Of a stretch of 37,606 nucleotides of DNA, positions 33,458 through 37,606 are shown piece by piece. The DNA comes from Pseudomonas sp. UBA5782 (GTDB lineage Bacteria > Pseudomonadota > Gammaproteobacteria > Pseudomonadales > Pseudomonadaceae). Positions within the stretch are counted from its first letter, which is position 1; each line of letters opens with the position of its first letter. A program made the position numbers and the translations under genes. The notes under the pieces are model-generated. The model worked only from the letters and a program-made list of their open reading frames with translations, was not told where the DNA came from and searched no databases. The stretch spans positions 1 to 37,606 of the forward strand of contig DIEE01000096.1 of NCBI GenBank assembly GCA_002418465.1, given 5' to 3'.

Positions 33458-34561
33458 ATGAACAATCCGATTCTGGAACAGAAGGTCTTCCTGGCATTAC
33501 TGCTGGTGGTTTCGCTGGCGTTCGCCTGGATACTCCTGCCGTTCTACGGCGCGGTGTTCTGGGCGGTGATTCTCGCCATCCTCTTCGCGCCCTTGCAGCG
33601 GCGCCTGCTCAGGCGCTTCAACGGACGCCGCAACCTGGCCAGCCTGTCCACATTGCTGGTCAGCCTGCTGGTGGCGGTGCTGCCGGTGATCATCATCACC
33701 GCCCTGCTGGTGCAGGAGGGTGCCACGCTCTACCAGCGCATCGAGAGCGGCGACCTCAACGTTGGCGCCTACGTCGAACAGTTCCGCGCAATGCTGCCGG
33801 ACTTCGTCCAGAACCAGCTCGACCGCTTCGGTCTCAACGACCTCGGCAGCCTGCGCGACCGGCTCTCTAGCGGCGCACTAGCCGGTAGCCAGTTCCTCGC
33901 CACCAAGGCGTTCAGCTTCGGCCAGGGCACCTTCGAATTCGTCGTCGGCTTCTTCGTCATGCTCTACCTGCTGTATTTCTTCCTGCGCGACGGTCCGGAA
34001 CTGGTCGCGCGTATCCGCCAGGCGATCCCACTGAGCCAGAACCAGAAGCGCAAGCTGTTCAGCAAGTTCACCCGCGTGGCCCGCGCGACGGTGAAGGGCA
34101 ACATCGTGGTGGCGGCGACACAGGGTGCACTGGGCGGCCTGATCTTCTGGTTCCTCGGCATTCCCAGCCCGCTGCTGTGGGGCGTGCTGATGGCGTTTCT
34201 CTCGCTGCTGCCGGCGGTGGGCGCAGGCATCATCTGGACGCCGGTGGCGATCTACTACCTGTTCAACGATCAGGTCACCCAGGGCGTGCTGCTGACCCTC
34301 TACGGCATCTTCGTCATCGGTCTGGTGGACAACATCCTGCGCCCGATCCTGGTCGGCAAGGACACCAAGATGCCGGACTACGTGGTGCTGGTGTCGACGC
34401 TGGGCGGGCTGTCGATGTTCGGCCTGAACGGCTTCGTCGTCGGCCCGCTGATCGCGGCGCTGTTCATGTCGGCCTGGGGACTGTTCACCGGGCCGCGCAG
34501 CGCGCCTTCGCCATTGAGCGCTGAAATGCCGATGGAGCCGCCCGCGGACAGGCCCGGCTAG
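33458..34561 (+). CDS. AI-2E-family transporter (PerM/YdiK-like)
   Basis: A 367-residue inner-membrane protein of the AI-2E transporter superfamily with about eight membrane segments. The soluble middle part spans residues 85-150 (GATLYQRIESGDLNVGAYVE onward). The C-terminal conserved blocks are LLPAVGAGIIWTPVA, VDNILRPILVG and LGGLSMFGLNGFVVGPLI. The family includes the AI-2 exporter TqsA and Na+/H+ antiporters, so the substrate should not be assumed. I chose ATG 33458 (MNNPILEQ); another ATG at 33454 is out of frame. AGGGA precedes it. It converges on the regulator gene with a single base between the stop codons. Confidence 0.85.
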   Translation: MNNPILEQKVFLALLLVVSLAFAWILLPFYGAVFWAVILAILFAPLQRRLLRRFNGRRNLASLSTLLVSLLVAVLPVIIITALLVQEGATLYQRIESGDLNVGAYVEQFRAMLPDFVQNQLDRFGLNDLGSLRDRLSSGALAGSQFLATKAFSFGQGTFEFVVGFFVMLYLLYFFLRDGPELVARIRQAIPLSQNQKRKLFSKFTRVARATVKGNIVVAATQGALGGLIFWFLGIPSPLLWGVLMAFLSLLPAVGAGIIWTPVAIYYLFNDQVTQGVLLTLYGIFVIGLVDNILRPILVGKDTKMPDYVVLVSTLGGLSMFGLNGFVVGPLIAALFMSAWGLFTGPRSAPSPLSAEMPMEPPADRPG

Positions 34562-34562
34562 C

Positions 34563-36452
<1,890 letters not shown>

Positions 36453-36500
36453 TCTTGTTGTTCTCCGAAGCGGTGACGCAGCGGGTGCCGGTCCAGCATA

Positions 36501-36565
36501 GGACAAAACGTCGCGCCAGGCATACGCGTCATGGACGGTACGAAGTGTCACGGGGTTTGTCCCGT
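36501..36565. promoter_or_regulatory. Candidate activator-binding dyads upstream of exaC
   Basis: GGACAAA (36501-36507) and its inverted copy TTTGTCC (36556-36562) are centred 55 nt apart. The second lies in the small dyad ACGGG-N6-CCCGT (36550-36565). They sit about 100-165 nt upstream of the predicted exaC start, the usual place for enhancer sites of sigma-54 activators. Assignment to the AcoR-like protein is speculative. Confidence 0.35.
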
Positions 36566-36639
36566 TGCTGGTACAGCGGGTATTTCGACGATCCGTCGCG
36601 CTGCGTTGCAGGCCGCGCCAGCCGCGGCTTCACGTCTTC

Positions 36640-36655
36640 TGGCCTCGCTCTTGCT
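36640..36655 (+). promoter_or_regulatory. Sigma-54 (-24/-12) promoter of exaC
   Basis: TGGCCTCGCTCTTGCT has GG at 36641-36642 and GC at 36653-36654 with exactly 10 nt between, the invariant RpoN spacing, and the TTGCT end agrees with consensus. Transcription would begin near 36666, about 40 nt before the exaC ATG. The neighbouring divergent gene encodes a sigma-54 activator, which supports the call. Confidence 0.7.
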
Positions 36656-36706
36656 CCTGTTCCTGCGGGCTCCGCCCACGACAACAACAAGATCAGGAGA
36701 ACACCC

Positions 36707-37606
36707 ATGCGTTACGCAGCCCCCGGTACCCCCGACGGCCTCTTTCAGACCCGCTCCCATTACGGCAACTACATCGGTGGCGAGTTCGTGCCGCCGGTGG
36801 ACGGCCAGTACTTCACCAACACCTCGCCGGTGAACGCCTCGGTGATCGGCGAATTCCCCCGTTCCTCCGCCGCCGACATCGACAAGGCGCTGGACGCCGC
36901 GCATGCCGCCGCCGACGCCTGGGGCAAGACCTCGGTGCAGGACCGTGCGCTGATCCTGCTGAAGATCGCCGACCGCATCGAAGCCAACCTCGAACTGCTC
37001 GCCGTCGCCGAAACCTGGGACAACGGCAAGGCCGTGCGCGAGACGCTGAACGCCGACGTGCCGCTGTCCGCCGACCATTTCCGCTACTACGCCGGCTGCA
37101 TCCGCGCCCAGGAAGGCAGCGCCGCGGAGATCAACGAGCACACCGCCGCCTACCACTTCCACGAGCCGCTGGGCGTGGTCGGGCAGATCATCCCGTGGAA
37201 CTTCCCGCTGCTGATGGCCGCTTGGAAACTCGCCCCGGCGCTGGCCGCCGGCAACTGCGTGGTGATGAAACCGGCCGAGCAGACGCCGCTGTCGATCAGC
37301 CTGCTGGTGGAAATCATCGGCGACCTGCTGCCGCCGGGCGTGCTCAACATCGTCCAGGGTTTCGGCCGCGAAGCCGGCGAAGCGCTGGCCACCAGCAAGC
37401 GCATCGCCAAGATCGCCTTCACCGGCTCCACCCCGGTGGGCTCGCACATCCTCAAATGCGCCGCCGAGAACATCATCCCGAGCACCGTCGAGCTGGGTGG
37501 CAAGAGCCCGAACATCTTCTTCGAAGACATCATGCAGGCCGAGCCGAGCTTCATCGAGAAGGCCGCCGAGGGCCTGGTGCTGGCGTTCTTCAACCAGGGC
37601 GAGGTC
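36707..37606 (+). CDS. exaC: NAD-dependent aldehyde dehydrogenase ExaC, N-terminal part
   Basis: The first 300 residues of an aldehyde dehydrogenase; the gene runs off the window. MRYAAPGTPDG and YNEY-less ETWDNGKAVRETLNADVP match ExaC/AcoD-type acetaldehyde dehydrogenases that oxidise acetaldehyde to acetate in ethanol and acetoin catabolism. Visible motifs are the cofactor segment IIPWNFPLLMAAWK, FTGSTPVG and the catalytic-glutamate block VELGGKSPN. The sequence stops at FFNQGEV; in homologues the next residue is the catalytic cysteine. ATG 36707 has AGGAGA at 36695-36700. Codon use is strongly biased, suggesting high expression when induced. A sigma-54 promoter lies in the leader. Confidence 0.95.
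   Translation, partial: MRYAAPGTPDGLFQTRSHYGNYIGGEFVPPVDGQYFTNTSPVNASVIGEFPRSSAADIDKALDAAHAAADAWGKTSVQDRALILLKIADRIEANLELLAVAETWDNGKAVRETLNADVPLSADHFRYYAGCIRAQEGSAAEINEHTAAYHFHEPLGVVGQIIPWNFPLLMAAWKLAPALAAGNCVVMKPAEQTPLSISLLVEIIGDLLPPGVLNIVQGFGREAGEALATSKRIAKIAFTGSTPVGSHILKCAAENIIPSTVELGGKSPNIFFEDIMQAEPSFIEKAAEGLVLAFFNQGEV

Noticed and set aside
36531..36833. A 100-codon open frame over the exaC leader
   Set aside because: It runs out of frame into exaC, has no Shine-Dalgarno, and covers the sigma-54 promoter; its composition looks like a GC-rich random frame.

Overview
The window is a gene-dense, GC-rich chromosomal segment from a gamma-proteobacterium, almost certainly a Pseudomonas sensu lato (P. 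stutzeri/mendocina-like rather than P. aeruginosa itself; the genus is well supported, the species group is inference). The evidence is the cmaX-crfX-cmpX-sigX-oprF block, the ppsR/ppsA divergent pair, LdcA, ExaC, and a gene order that, from memory, follows P. aeruginosa PA1769-PA1777 and then jumps to PA1806-PA1823. I see no prophage, transposase gene, tRNA, rRNA or CRISPR. No gene-free stretch exceeds 300 bases; the longest are 36453-36706 (regulator/exaC divergent region, with a sigma-54 promoter) and 12104-12301 (three hairpins/terminators).

Layout. 1-2382: end of the methylcitrate pathway (acnD fragment, REPIN palindrome, prpF). 2417-3908 (minus): a LysE-type exporter and ppsR, divergent from ppsA (4072-6444), the PEP synthase that PpsR regulates; ppsA ends at a strong terminator. 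6579-10338: alpha/beta hydrolase, rraA, then cmaX, crfX, cmpX (membrane transport and mechanosensing). 10430-12103: ECF sigma factor sigX and the major porin oprF, the SigX envelope-stress module. 12302-20519 (minus): one tightly packed operon with two tandem extracytoplasmic peptide-binding proteins, two permeases, a double ATPase (Yej-type ABC importer) and, 4 nt after the ATPase gene, fabI.

20624-23074 (minus): mltD (own sigma-70 promoter with a dyad) and gloB, divergent from yafS-like, rnhA and dnaQ (23145-25112), the mltD/gloB/yafS/rnhA/dnaQ neighbourhood also known from E. coli. 25243-27498: lysine decarboxylase ldcA with a leader hairpin overlapping its ribosome binding site. 27517-29004 (minus): Na+/H+ antiporter nhaB, divergent from a dienoyl-CoA isomerase-like crotonase. 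This is followed by a stand-alone protein resembling the N-terminal region of ChpA without phospho-accepting histidines, and by nudC. 32494-33282 (minus): TSUP permease whose 3' end overlaps nudC. 33458-34561: AI-2E-family transporter. 34563-36452 (minus): AcoR-like sigma-54 activator, divergent from exaC (36707 to the window end), which carries a -24/-12 promoter with exact spacing.

Most of the window is core housekeeping and central-metabolism DNA. The items most worth a second look are the histidine-less ChpA-like protein coupled to nudC, the REPIN with a GTAG head, the mltD promoter/dyad, the ldcA leader hairpin, and the sigma-54 promoter with candidate activator sites at exaC.
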